From: Velamenicoccus sp964471325
GTDB taxonomy: Bacteria; Omnitrophota; Gorgyraeia; Velamenicoccales; Velamenicoccaceae
Direction: 5' to 3'
Assembly: GCA_964471325.1 (NCBI GenBank)
Contig: CAYYFL010000003.1
Span: forward strand, 1-64,000
Length of the DNA stretch: 64,000 bases
Shown: piece after piece, positions 49,885-57,408 of the stretch
How the letters are laid out: each line of letters begins with the position of its first letter
Position numbering within the stretch: the first letter of the stretch is position 1
Position numbers and translations under genes: made by a program
Notes under the pieces: model-generated
The model's input: the letters and a program-made list of their open reading frames with translations, nothing else
The model's database searches: none
Told to the model about the DNA's origin: nothing

Positions 49885-50933
49885 ATATGACGCGGAATCC
49901 TTCCTGGGAACGCAAGGACCTGCTGGGTTTGAAAGAGCTCTCGGCCGACGAGATAACGCTTATTCTTTCGACCGCGGAATCTTTCAAAGAGGTCATCGGC
50001 CGGCCGATCAAGAAGGTGCCGGCGCTGCGCGGCAAGACCATTGTGAACCTTTTCTACGAGCCTTCCACACGCACGCGCATCTCTTTTGAGATCGCCGCCA
50101 AGAGGCTTTCGGCGGACGTCATCAACATCGCGACGGAGACGTCGAGCGTGCGCAAGGGCGAGACCCTGATCGATACGGGCCGCAACATTGAAGCCCTGAA
50201 AGTCGATATGATCGTCATGCGCCATTCCTATTCGGGGGCGGCCGTCATGCTGGCGCGCCATGTGGGCGCGAGCGTTGTCAATGCCGGCGACGGATGGCAC
50301 GAGCACCCCACCCAGGCCCTCCTGGATATCTTTACCTTGAAGGAAAAACTGGGGCACATCGAGGGGGTCCGTGTCGCCATCGTCGGGGATATCGCCCATT
50401 CGCGCGTGGCCCGTTCCAACATCTGGGGGTTGACGAAGCTGGGGGCCCGCGTGACCGTCTGCGCGCCGCCTATGCTGATCCCGCCGTGCATCGAACAGAT
50501 GGGGGTTTCGGTGACGCATGACATTCAGGAGGCGCTTGCTGAGGCCGATGCCGTCAATGTCCTGCGCATGCAGTTCGAGCGCGATTCGGGCGACGCCTTC
50601 CCGCAACAGCTGGAGTATTTCAAGAATTTCGGCATTACGGAAGAACGGCTCAAGAAGGCCAAAAAGAACATCATCGTCATGCATCCCGGCCCCATCAACA
50701 GGGGGATCGAGATGTCGAGCGAAGTGGCGGACGGAGCGAACTCCGTCATTTTGGAGCAGGTCACCAACGGTATTGCGGTGCGCATGGCCGTTCTTTTTCT
50801 GGTGTCCCAGGCCAATGAAAGCCGCAAGACAAGGCGGACGAAGGCAGCAAAAATGGAGACACCGGCCGCAACAAATGGCTCCCTGCCGGAGACATCATTC
50901 CATTCTCTTTCGGCCAAGCCCGTCAATGCATAA
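49881..50933 (+). CDS. pyrB: Aspartate carbamoyltransferase catalytic subunit
   Basis: 350 residues. Motif YEPSTRTRISFE is the carbamoyl-phosphate site; GDGWHEHPTQALLDIFTL and HPGPINRGIEM complete the ATCase signature. It makes carbamoyl-aspartate in UMP synthesis. No pyrI regulatory subunit is nearby. A C-terminal extension of about 35 residues (from SQANESRKTRRTK) is Lys/Ala-rich and unlike the core enzyme. The ATG overlaps the pyrR stop. Confidence 0.96.
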   Translation: MNMTRNPSWERKDLLGLKELSADEITLILSTAESFKEVIGRPIKKVPALRGKTIVNLFYEPSTRTRISFEIAAKRLSADVINIATETSSVRKGETLIDTGRNIEALKVDMIVMRHSYSGAAVMLARHVGASVVNAGDGWHEHPTQALLDIFTLKEKLGHIEGVRVAIVGDIAHSRVARSNIWGLTKLGARVTVCAPPMLIPPCIEQMGVSVTHDIQEALAEADAVNVLRMQFERDSGDAFPQQLEYFKNFGITEERLKKAKKNIIVMHPGPINRGIEMSSEVADGANSVILEQVTNGIAVRMAVLFLVSQANESRKTRRTKAAKMETPAATNGSLPETSFHSLSAKPVNA

Positions 50934-50938
50934 ACGAC

Positions 50939-52231
50939 ATGGACATTCTTATTAAAAACGGCCGCCTCGTTGATTCCGCGACAGCTCTCGACGGAATGGC
51001 GGATATTCTGGTTAAAGACGGTGTTATTGCCGAGATCGGCAAAGACATTCCGGAAGGGGCGCAGAAGGTCATCGACGCGTCGGGCAAGATCGTTCTTCCC
51101 GGGCTCGTGGATATGCATGTTCATCTGCGAGAGCCCGGCCGTGAGGACAAAGAGACGGTGGCGACCGGAACGAAAGCGGCCGTCAAGGGCGGCGTGACGA
51201 GTGTTTTGGCGATGCCGAACACGACGCCGGCCATGGATGCACCGGAGCATCTGCGGATGTTCCAGGAGATTGTGCGCAAGACAGCCTCAAGCCACGTGTT
51301 TGCGGCGGCGGCCATCACCAAAGGCCGGGCCGGCACGGAATTGACGGATTTTGCAGCCCTCAAGGCCGAAGGGGCCCTGGCCGTGACTGACGACGGCTCT
51401 TCTGTCGACGACGATGCTCTGATGGAAGAGGCCTTTCGCCTGGCTAAAAAGTGCGGGCTTCTGGTGATCTGTCACTGCGAAGACAAACGCCTGTCCCAGA
51501 AGGGGGTCATCAACCTCGGGCTCATGTCTACGGAGCTCGGCCTCAGGGGCATTCCGAAAGAAGCGGAGTACCGCCGCGTGGAGCGCGACCTTCGTCTGGC
51601 GGCAGGGGCTGGATGCCCGGTCCATATCGCGCACGTCAGCTGCCGGGAAAGCGTCGATCTTATCGCCGCGGCCAAAAAACGAGGGGAGCCTGTCACCGCT
51701 GAGACGGCCCCGCACTACCTGATCTTTACGGATGGGGCATTGGAGTCATACGACCCCAATTTTAAAATGAACCCGCCCCTGCGGACGAAGGCCGACAGGG
51801 ATGCGCTGCGCCAGGCCGTCAGAGACGGCGTGATCGACGCCGTCGCTTCGGATCACGCGCCGCACACAGAAAGTGAAAAGGATATCGAGTTCGACCATGC
51901 GGAATTCGGAGTCACGGGGCTGGAGACGGAATGCGCAAGCCTGGCGTCGGAGTTCATCGCAACGGGTCAAATGACCTGGATGGAGCTGGTGCGCCTCTTG
52001 TCGTCGGCGCCGGCGAAGATCCTGGGCATCGATAAGGGCCGGCTTGAAGCGGGCAGGTGCGCTGATATCGTTGTTGTCGATCCCGGCAGGGAATGGGCCG
52101 TGACCAAAGCGGGATTTGCGTCGAAGTCCAATAATTCGCCTTTCGTCGGTCGTAAGCTTAAAGGGGCCGTGGAGTGCACTATCTGCGCGGGAAAAATCGC
52201 ATATACATCGTCGAAGAAAAATTTCTCATAG
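50939..52231 (+). CDS. pyrC: Dihydroorotase, type I
   Basis: 430 residues of the amidohydrolase fold. Metal ligands and signature: DMHVHLREPGREDKET near 60, a later His in VHIAHVSC, and Asp in ASDHAPHTESEK. It cyclises carbamoyl-aspartate to dihydroorotate. Starts five bases after pyrB. Length and motif order are normal for PyrC type I. Confidence 0.96.
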   Translation: MDILIKNGRLVDSATALDGMADILVKDGVIAEIGKDIPEGAQKVIDASGKIVLPGLVDMHVHLREPGREDKETVATGTKAAVKGGVTSVLAMPNTTPAMDAPEHLRMFQEIVRKTASSHVFAAAAITKGRAGTELTDFAALKAEGALAVTDDGSSVDDDALMEEAFRLAKKCGLLVICHCEDKRLSQKGVINLGLMSTELGLRGIPKEAEYRRVERDLRLAAGAGCPVHIAHVSCRESVDLIAAAKKRGEPVTAETAPHYLIFTDGALESYDPNFKMNPPLRTKADRDALRQAVRDGVIDAVASDHAPHTESEKDIEFDHAEFGVTGLETECASLASEFIATGQMTWMELVRLLSSAPAKILGIDKGRLEAGRCADIVVVDPGREWAVTKAGFASKSNNSPFVGRKLKGAVECTICAGKIAYTSSKKNFS

Positions 52232-52269
52232 AGTTCGTTCTTTAAGCCAACAGCCCCAGAGAGCTGAAA

Positions 52270-52734
52270 ATGAAGTTTCTCCTGACGCGGGAACTCGGCC
52301 GGCTGAGCCGATGGCTGCGGATCCTGGGCTTTGATGCCCGTTATGAGCCGTCGGGTTCCAGGGCCTTTTGTATGCTGGAGGCGCTCAAGGAAGAACGGGT
52401 CGTCGTCACGCGCAATATGCGTTTCGGCCGGCGGCATGGAGGCAGCGTTATTTTCCTGCATGCCAATGACCTGAGGGGTCAGATACGGGAGCTTCGGGAG
52501 CGGTTGGGCCTTGCCGTCGACCGCAGCCGTTTTTTCAGCCGCTGTATTCTCTGCAACGAGCCTTTAACCGCGATTCAAAAGGCCGCCGTCGAAAAAGAAG
52601 TGCCGCCGTATGTCTTTGGGACCGTTGACGCCTTCCGGCGTTGTCCTGTCTGTCGCAGGGTCTACTGGAAGGGCACACACTGGGGGAATGCGGAAGAAAT
52701 CGCCAAGGAAGTGATGTCGTTTCTTGAGCCATGA
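52270..52734 (+). CDS. Mut7-C RNase domain protein (DUF82)
   Basis: 154 residues. The N-terminal Asp/Arg-rich part of a PIN-like fold (KFLLTRELGRLSRWLRILGF, then VVTRNMRF) and a C-terminal zinc ribbon of two Cys pairs (CILCNEPL, CPVCRRVYWKGTHW) are typical of Mut7-C, a predicted RNase family also found fused to exonucleases. The expected Asp after LLT is Arg-Glu here, so catalysis may be altered. It is placed between pyrC and the EndoQ-like gene; the next gene starts 28 bases later. Confidence 0.88.
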   Translation: MKFLLTRELGRLSRWLRILGFDARYEPSGSRAFCMLEALKEERVVVTRNMRFGRRHGGSVIFLHANDLRGQIRELRERLGLAVDRSRFFSRCILCNEPLTAIQKAAVEKEVPPYVFGTVDAFRRCPVCRRVYWKGTHWGNAEEIAKEVMSFLEP

Positions 52735-52762
52735 AACGGCTATAGGAGCGAAACGAGGGAAA

Positions 52763-54001
52763 ATGGAATTTGTAGCGGATTTTCACGTCCATTCCAAATA
52801 CAGCCGGGCCACGAGCCGCGATATGGATGTCGAGCATATCGCCCAGTGGGCCAAGCTCAAGGGGATATCCCTGATGGGGACGGGCGACTTCACGCACCAT
52901 TTGTGGCTCGAAGAGCTCAAGACGAAGCTGGAGCCGACGGGCAAAGGGCTCTTGGTTCACCAAGGCGTGCATTTTGTCCTGTCCGCCGAGGTCTCGAGCA
53001 TCTATTCAAAAGGCGGCCGGACGTACCGCATCCACAACGTGATCCTGGCGCCTTCTTTCAAGAGCGTGGATGCGATCAACAGGGTGCTTTCAGGTGTCGG
53101 CAACCTTTCCAGCGACGGCCGGCCGATCTTGGGGTTGGATGCCGAGGATCTGGCGCGGATCGTGTTCGACGCCGACGAGAATTGCATCCTCATCCCCGGC
53201 CACATCTGGACGCCGTGGTTCAGCCTTTTTGGCTCCATGTCGGGGTTCGACAGGATCGAGGACTGTTTCGGCAAGCAGACGCCCAGGATCTTTGCGCTGG
53301 AGACGGGCTTAAGCTCGGATCCGTCGATGAACTGGCGCTTGAGCGCCCTGGACAGGTTCAGCCTGGTGTCCAACTCTGATTCGCATTCGCCGCAGAAGAT
53401 CGGCCGCGAAGCCAATGTTTTCAATTGCGACCTGGATTACCAGGAGATCCGCGAGGCCCTGCGCACAAAAGACAAAAAAAGATTCCTTTACACTATCGAG
53501 TTTTTCCCTGAAGAAGGAAAATATCATTACGACGGCCACAGGCTTTGCGGGATCCGCTTTTCTCCCGAAGAGACGCGCAAAAATGCCAACAAATGCCCAA
53601 AATGCGGCAAGCCGTTGACGATCGGCGTCATGAACAGGGTGGTGCAGCTGGCGGATCGCAAGGAAGGCTTTGTCCCTGGCAACGCGATTCCTTATAAGAA
53701 CTTTGTTCCTCTTGACGAGATCATTGCGGACGCCAAGCAGATCGGCAAGGGATCCGTGGCCGTTGAAAAGGAATATCGCGGCATGATCCAGCGGTTCGGT
53801 ACGGAGTTCAATATCCTGACAAAGGTTCCTCAGGAGGATCTTGACCGCGCAGCGCACCCCAAGGTTGCCGAAGGCATCGCCCGTGTGCGGGCAGGGCGCG
53901 TCAAGGTAGAGCCCGGTTATGACGGAGAATACGGCAAGGTTTCCGTCTTTGGGGACGAGGGACCGGCAAGAAAATCCGAAGAGCAAATATCCCTTTTTTG
54001 A
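52763..54001 (+). CDS. Endonuclease Q-like PHP-domain nuclease
   Basis: 412 residues from ATG 52763 (ACGAGGGA upstream). A PHP domain shows the metal motifs in order: DFHVHSKYSRATS, GTGDFTHH, SAEVSSIY, PGHIWTPWFSLFG and SNSDSHSP. A Cys cluster (CGIRF..., CPKCGKPLTIG) forms the zinc finger, and the end has SLF. This is the layout of EndoQ, which nicks DNA 5' to deaminated bases such as uracil or hypoxanthine. EndoQ is common in some archaea and sporadic in bacteria. A UvrD-linked annotation used for some homologs does not fit as no helicase is present. Located in the pyr series with Mut7-C. Confidence 0.87.
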   Translation: MEFVADFHVHSKYSRATSRDMDVEHIAQWAKLKGISLMGTGDFTHHLWLEELKTKLEPTGKGLLVHQGVHFVLSAEVSSIYSKGGRTYRIHNVILAPSFKSVDAINRVLSGVGNLSSDGRPILGLDAEDLARIVFDADENCILIPGHIWTPWFSLFGSMSGFDRIEDCFGKQTPRIFALETGLSSDPSMNWRLSALDRFSLVSNSDSHSPQKIGREANVFNCDLDYQEIREALRTKDKKRFLYTIEFFPEEGKYHYDGHRLCGIRFSPEETRKNANKCPKCGKPLTIGVMNRVVQLADRKEGFVPGNAIPYKNFVPLDEIIADAKQIGKGSVAVEKEYRGMIQRFGTEFNILTKVPQEDLDRAAHPKVAEGIARVRAGRVKVEPGYDGEYGKVSVFGDEGPARKSEEQISLF

Positions 54002-54031
54002 CAAGCCGTTGAATCGGTGCAAATAAATTTT

Positions 54032-54103
54032 GCCCCCGTCGCCCAATGGATAGGGCACCAGCCTCCGGAGCTGGCCTTGCAGGTTCGATTCCTGCCGGGG
54101 GCA
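54032..54103 (+). tRNA. tRNA-Arg (anticodon CCG)
   Basis: A 72-base cloverleaf: acceptor GCCCCCG/CGGGGGC with discriminator A, anticodon arm CCAGC-CTCCGGA-GCTGG (anticodon CCG), and T arm GCAGG-TTCGATT-CCTGC. CCA is not encoded. It sits among pyr-series genes 30 bases after the EndoQ-like gene. Confidence 0.94.
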
Positions 54104-54286
54104 TAGATTGTGAGCCGCAGCCGTGATATCTGGGGGCTGCGGTTTGAAGGCGAGTTCAGAAGGAATCGAACCTACTCAAGAAACAATGACGCACAGAATA
54201 TTTAATCCTTCGCACCTGCTTGCCTTGGCTCAGGCCTTGGCCAAGGCAGGGAAATCCCCGGGTCGGGCAGGGCAGACCCGCGGGAT

Positions 54287-54312
54287 GCCCGTCCCTAAAG
54301 ATCGGCGGGTCC
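54287..54312. repeat. Dispersed repeat GCCCGTCCCTAAA-type, copy 2
   Basis: Matches 19933-19958 with one substitution. GACCCGC upstream can pair with GCGGGTC at its end. Confidence 0.7.
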
Positions 54313-54347
54313 GCCTAAGTTGTGGTGGCGGGAATGCAGTTGTGAAG

Positions 54348-54444
54348 TTCTGCGGCACCCCGCGCTTAGCGGTATTGCGCGGGTGTTTCGCCTTCTGCGG
54401 CACCCCGCGCCTATCGGAATGGCGCGGGTGTTTCGCCTTCTGCG
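54348..54444. repeat. Dispersed repeat, GCGCGGGTGTTTCGCC family, locus 2
   Basis: Two consecutive units of TTCTGCGGCACCCCGCGC plus a spacer plus GCGCGGGTGTTTCGCC, as at 42564-42631. Confidence 0.8.
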
Positions 54445-54494
54445 AAAGAAGGAAGCCTTGGTCTTTAGACCAGGGAGGCTTCACACTTTATGTG

Positions 54495-55763
54495 ATGGCG
54501 GTGGTCCTCGCGGCGGCCCTGGCTTTAAGCATGGCAGCGGCGGTGTGGGCGGAGGTCGTCGTCTTGAAGAACGGTACGGTGATGCGGGGCAAGATCGTCG
54601 AGAAGACGCCGAAATATATTGTGTTGCGTTCCGGCGAGGGGGAGGCGGCGACGCGTGCGACGATCTTTTTGGAGGACATCAATCGGATGGTGTCCGATGA
54701 AGAATTTGATCAGGAAAGAGGTTATGTTCCTTTGTCTCTTTTTGAAGCCGACAGGACTGTTGTGCCCGTTGTTGAAAAAGAGCCCCTTTTTTCTTCTGTC
54801 TCCAGCGATGCGAGCAAGGAACATATCATGGCCATGGTTGCCTCGGAGGAAGAAGGCAGCGCGACTCCTGAGGCTGCCGCCGGAGGGTGGGCGAGCGGTG
54901 AACCCGAACCCGGAGCTGGGCAGGGTGCTTTTTTAAAAGGATTTATCGAGCGCCAACCGCGCCGTTTAAAGCCGCCAGGGCAGCAGGAGACCTTGGGAGA
55001 AACAAGTGCGGACAAGAGGGAAGGTGAAGGCCGCATATCGGGCGTTGTGACCTTGCCGCCCCTCAAGGGGGTCTCCGGCGATCTTTATGTTTATCTTTTG
55101 GAGGATACGGGCGACGGCAACTATATCTCGGCGCCCAAGATGATGTTTGACAGGATCGATGCCGCGGAAATCAAGGGTCAGAAGGTTCCTTACAGCATCG
55201 AGGGGGTCCCGGCGGGGACATACAAGGTTTTTGCCCAGTGGGATGTGGCCCGGCCGGCCGTCAAGATCACGACCATCGGCGAGAAAGTCAGCTTGGCTTA
55301 TCTCGGCGCCCAGGGGGACTATTCAGGGATGACAAAAAATGCGCTGACGCTCGGCATCAATGAGCTTAGGGACGGCGTTAATTTTCCCTGTACGACCTTC
55401 ATCGAGAGCGATAAGATATCGTTCGACTGGGGAGCGAAACCCCTGTTCCGCATCGCGGATATCTATTATCAAAGAAACTATCCAGACGAAAACAGGTTTT
55501 TTTTAGTCATACGCAACCCGACCCCTCAACAGATCGATATCCTGCCCTTGGATATCTATATCAACGACAAAAAGATATTTTCTTTTCCGTGGGAATTCAG
55601 GGATATTCCGGCTAACGGCGAGAAGGAGTTTGACATATCACAGGCCTATCAGGGGTATGTCCGTCTTATGGGGAATGATGCCGGGGCGAGTTTGAAGTTC
55701 ACGGTTTATTTTGCCAATTCCAAAGAAAAAGAGTTCGAGAAACTTATTTATGTCTTTAAATAA
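54495..55763 (+). CDS. Exported protein with LKNG/SH3-like N-terminal domain
   Basis: 422 residues from ATG 54495; GTG 54492 is an alternative. GGGAGG lies 16 to 20 bases upstream, and the longer open frame upstream is repeat DNA. The signal peptide (MAVVLAAALALSMAAAVWA) lacks the usual N-terminal Lys/Arg. The mature N-terminus (VVVLKNGTVMRGKIVEKTPKYIV...FLEDINRM) matches the start of the protein at 60674, so the two share a small beta domain. An Ala/Glu/Pro-rich linker follows, then a beta-rich domain (GRISGVVTLPPLKGVSGDLYVYLLED to YRVLMGND region). Function is unknown; probably envelope-located. Confidence 0.75.
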   Translation: MAVVLAAALALSMAAAVWAEVVVLKNGTVMRGKIVEKTPKYIVLRSGEGEAATRATIFLEDINRMVSDEEFDQERGYVPLSLFEADRTVVPVVEKEPLFSSVSSDASKEHIMAMVASEEEGSATPEAAAGGWASGEPEPGAGQGAFLKGFIERQPRRLKPPGQQETLGETSADKREGEGRISGVVTLPPLKGVSGDLYVYLLEDTGDGNYISAPKMMFDRIDAAEIKGQKVPYSIEGVPAGTYKVFAQWDVARPAVKITTIGEKVSLAYLGAQGDYSGMTKNALTLGINELRDGVNFPCTTFIESDKISFDWGAKPLFRIADIYYQRNYPDENRFFLVIRNPTPQQIDILPLDIYINDKKIFSFPWEFRDIPANGEKEFDISQAYQGYVRLMGNDAGASLKFTVYFANSKEKEFEKLIYVFK

Positions 55764-56283
55764 ATTGGGAAATAAGAGGCTGATTTTTGCTGTTGTTGGC
55801 GGTCATGCATGTGATGCCAAAGTGGAGGGAATTTCAATAAAATTAGGTGAATTGTTGGCAAAAGTGGGGGTAATGCTTGTTACACGAGGTTTAAAAGGTG
55901 TGATGGAGGCAGTTTCAAAAGGAGCAAAGAATGGAGGAGGTTTGACTGTAGGCATCCTGCCTTCCGAAGACAAGAATGCCGCCAACCCTTTCATTGATAT
56001 ACCGATTCCTACCGGCTTAGGTTATACTCGCAACACGATTGTGGCTGGTTGCGCGGATGCCGTTGTTGCTTTGCCGGGAGAGTATGGTACACTGTCCGAG
56101 ATCGCTTTTGCCCACCGGCTTATATATAGGTCAGTAATGAAGAAACCCGTCATCGGGCTCGGCTCCTGGCCTATCCCTGGCGCCATCGAAGTCAAGACAG
56201 CCGAGGAGGCTGTAGAGAAGGTTCTTGAGTTGACGGGCAGCTCAAAGGTGGAGGAAGGATTTCCCATCAAAAGGACATCATGA
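55750..56283 (+). CDS. LOG-like (TIGR00725) nucleotide-binding protein
   Basis: 177 residues with a Rossmann-like fold: FAVVGGHACD near the start and LPGEYGTLSEIAFAHRL, a version of the LOG family PGGxGTxxE site. Relatives include cytokinin-activating phosphoribohydrolases that split nucleoside 5'-monophosphates, but TIGR00725 members are uncharacterised. ATG 55750 lies 14 bases inside the preceding gene, without a clear RBS. The 5' half (55800-55960) is AT-richer than its neighbours. Its stop overlaps carA (ATGA), tying it to the pyr series. Confidence 0.85.
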   Translation: MSLNKLGNKRLIFAVVGGHACDAKVEGISIKLGELLAKVGVMLVTRGLKGVMEAVSKGAKNGGGLTVGILPSEDKNAANPFIDIPIPTGLGYTRNTIVAGCADAVVALPGEYGTLSEIAFAHRLIYRSVMKKPVIGLGSWPIPGAIEVKTAEEAVEKVLELTGSSKVEEGFPIKRTS

Positions 56284-57386
56284 AAAAGGCTATTTTACTG
56301 CTTGAAGATGGTTTTGTGCTGGAGGCAAAAAGCTTCGGCGCAGAAGGCGAGACCCTGGGCGAGGTGGTCTTTAATACGTCGATGACGGGTTATCAGGAGA
56401 TCCTGACGGACCCCTCCTACAAAGGTCAGATCGTGACCATGACGTACCCCCTGATCGGCAACTACGGAACAAACAACGATGATGTCGAGTCGGCCAAGCC
56501 TTGGGCGGACGGCTTTATCGTCAAAGAAAAGTCGAAGGTCTTCTCCAGCTGGAGGGGCTCGGTGTCCCTCGAGGATTATCTGGCCAAGCACAACATCGTC
56601 GCAGCCGAGGGCCTCGATACGCGGGCGCTGACGCGGCGTATCCGCAGTTCGGGGGCCATGAGAGGGATTCTTTCCACGCGTGATTTTGATGTTGCTTCCC
56701 TCAAGGCCAAGGTCATGGCGTCTCCCGTGATGGTCGGCCGCGACCTTGTCCGGGACGTGACATGTAAACAGGCCTACGACTGGCCGGGAACGGGGGCCCG
56801 CAAGGAGTTTTTCGTCGTGGCTTTTGATTACGGCATCAAATACAACAGCCTGCGGCTCCTTGACCGGGCAGGGTGCAAGGTGAGGGTCGTGTCGGCCGCA
56901 ACGAAGGCGCAAGAGGTGCTGGCGCTCAAACCCGACGGAGTTTTTCTCTCCAACGGTCCCGGAGATCCGGCGGTCCTGGATTATACCATCCAGGAAATCA
57001 GGAAGCTCATTGGCGCGGTGCCGCTTTTCGGCATCTGTCTGGGGCATCAGCTCCTGGGCCATGCCCTCGGCGGCAAGACCTATAAGCTCAAATTCGGCCA
57101 CCACGGCGGCAACCATCCCGTGATGGATCTGGAGACGCGCAAAGTTGAGATCACATCGCAGAACCACGGTTTTTGCGTGGACATGGAATCGATCAAGGAC
57201 AAGAACGTCGTCTTGACGCACGTCAACCTTTACGATAAGACGACGGAAGGATTGCGCCACAAGCAGCTGCCTTTGTTCTGCGTCCAGTACCATCCGGAGG
57301 CCGGCCCCGGTCCGCATGACGCGGGTTACCTGTTCGGCCGCTTCACGGAGATGATGAGGAAGTCCAGGAAGGGCAGAAAGAAATAG
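56280..57386 (+). CDS. carA: Carbamoyl-phosphate synthase small (glutaminase) subunit
   Basis: 368 residues. An N-terminal CPSase small-chain domain (LEDGFVLEAKSFGAEGE, VFNTSMTGYQEILTDPSY) precedes a class I glutamine amidotransferase with nucleophile Cys in GICLGHQLLGHALGG and the His-x-Glu in QYHPEAGPGPHD. It releases ammonia from glutamine for CarB. The ATG overlaps the LOG-like stop codon. Confidence 0.97.
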   Translation: MKKAILLLEDGFVLEAKSFGAEGETLGEVVFNTSMTGYQEILTDPSYKGQIVTMTYPLIGNYGTNNDDVESAKPWADGFIVKEKSKVFSSWRGSVSLEDYLAKHNIVAAEGLDTRALTRRIRSSGAMRGILSTRDFDVASLKAKVMASPVMVGRDLVRDVTCKQAYDWPGTGARKEFFVVAFDYGIKYNSLRLLDRAGCKVRVVSAATKAQEVLALKPDGVFLSNGPGDPAVLDYTIQEIRKLIGAVPLFGICLGHQLLGHALGGKTYKLKFGHHGGNHPVMDLETRKVEITSQNHGFCVDMESIKDKNVVLTHVNLYDKTTEGLRHKQLPLFCVQYHPEAGPGPHDAGYLFGRFTEMMRKSRKGRKK

Positions 57387-57408
57387 CAGACATCTTTTAG
57401 GGGAATTT

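Larger units (their letters stand above)
54104..54491. other. Repeat-filled 388-bp stretch downstream of tRNA-Arg
   Basis: No gene is supported, although a frame is open through it. It contains GC-rich blocks (CCAAGGCAGGGAAATCCCC), the GCCCGTCCCTAAA repeat (54287-54312) and the GCGCGGGTGTTTCGCC repeat cluster (54348-54444). Its position directly after a tRNA is a common site for insertions. Confidence 0.7.

Noticed and set aside
54123..54491. N-terminal extension of the exported LKNG protein
   Set aside because: The extension is encoded by dispersed repeats and reads as repeated CGTPRL/RGCFAFC segments; the signal peptide follows it.
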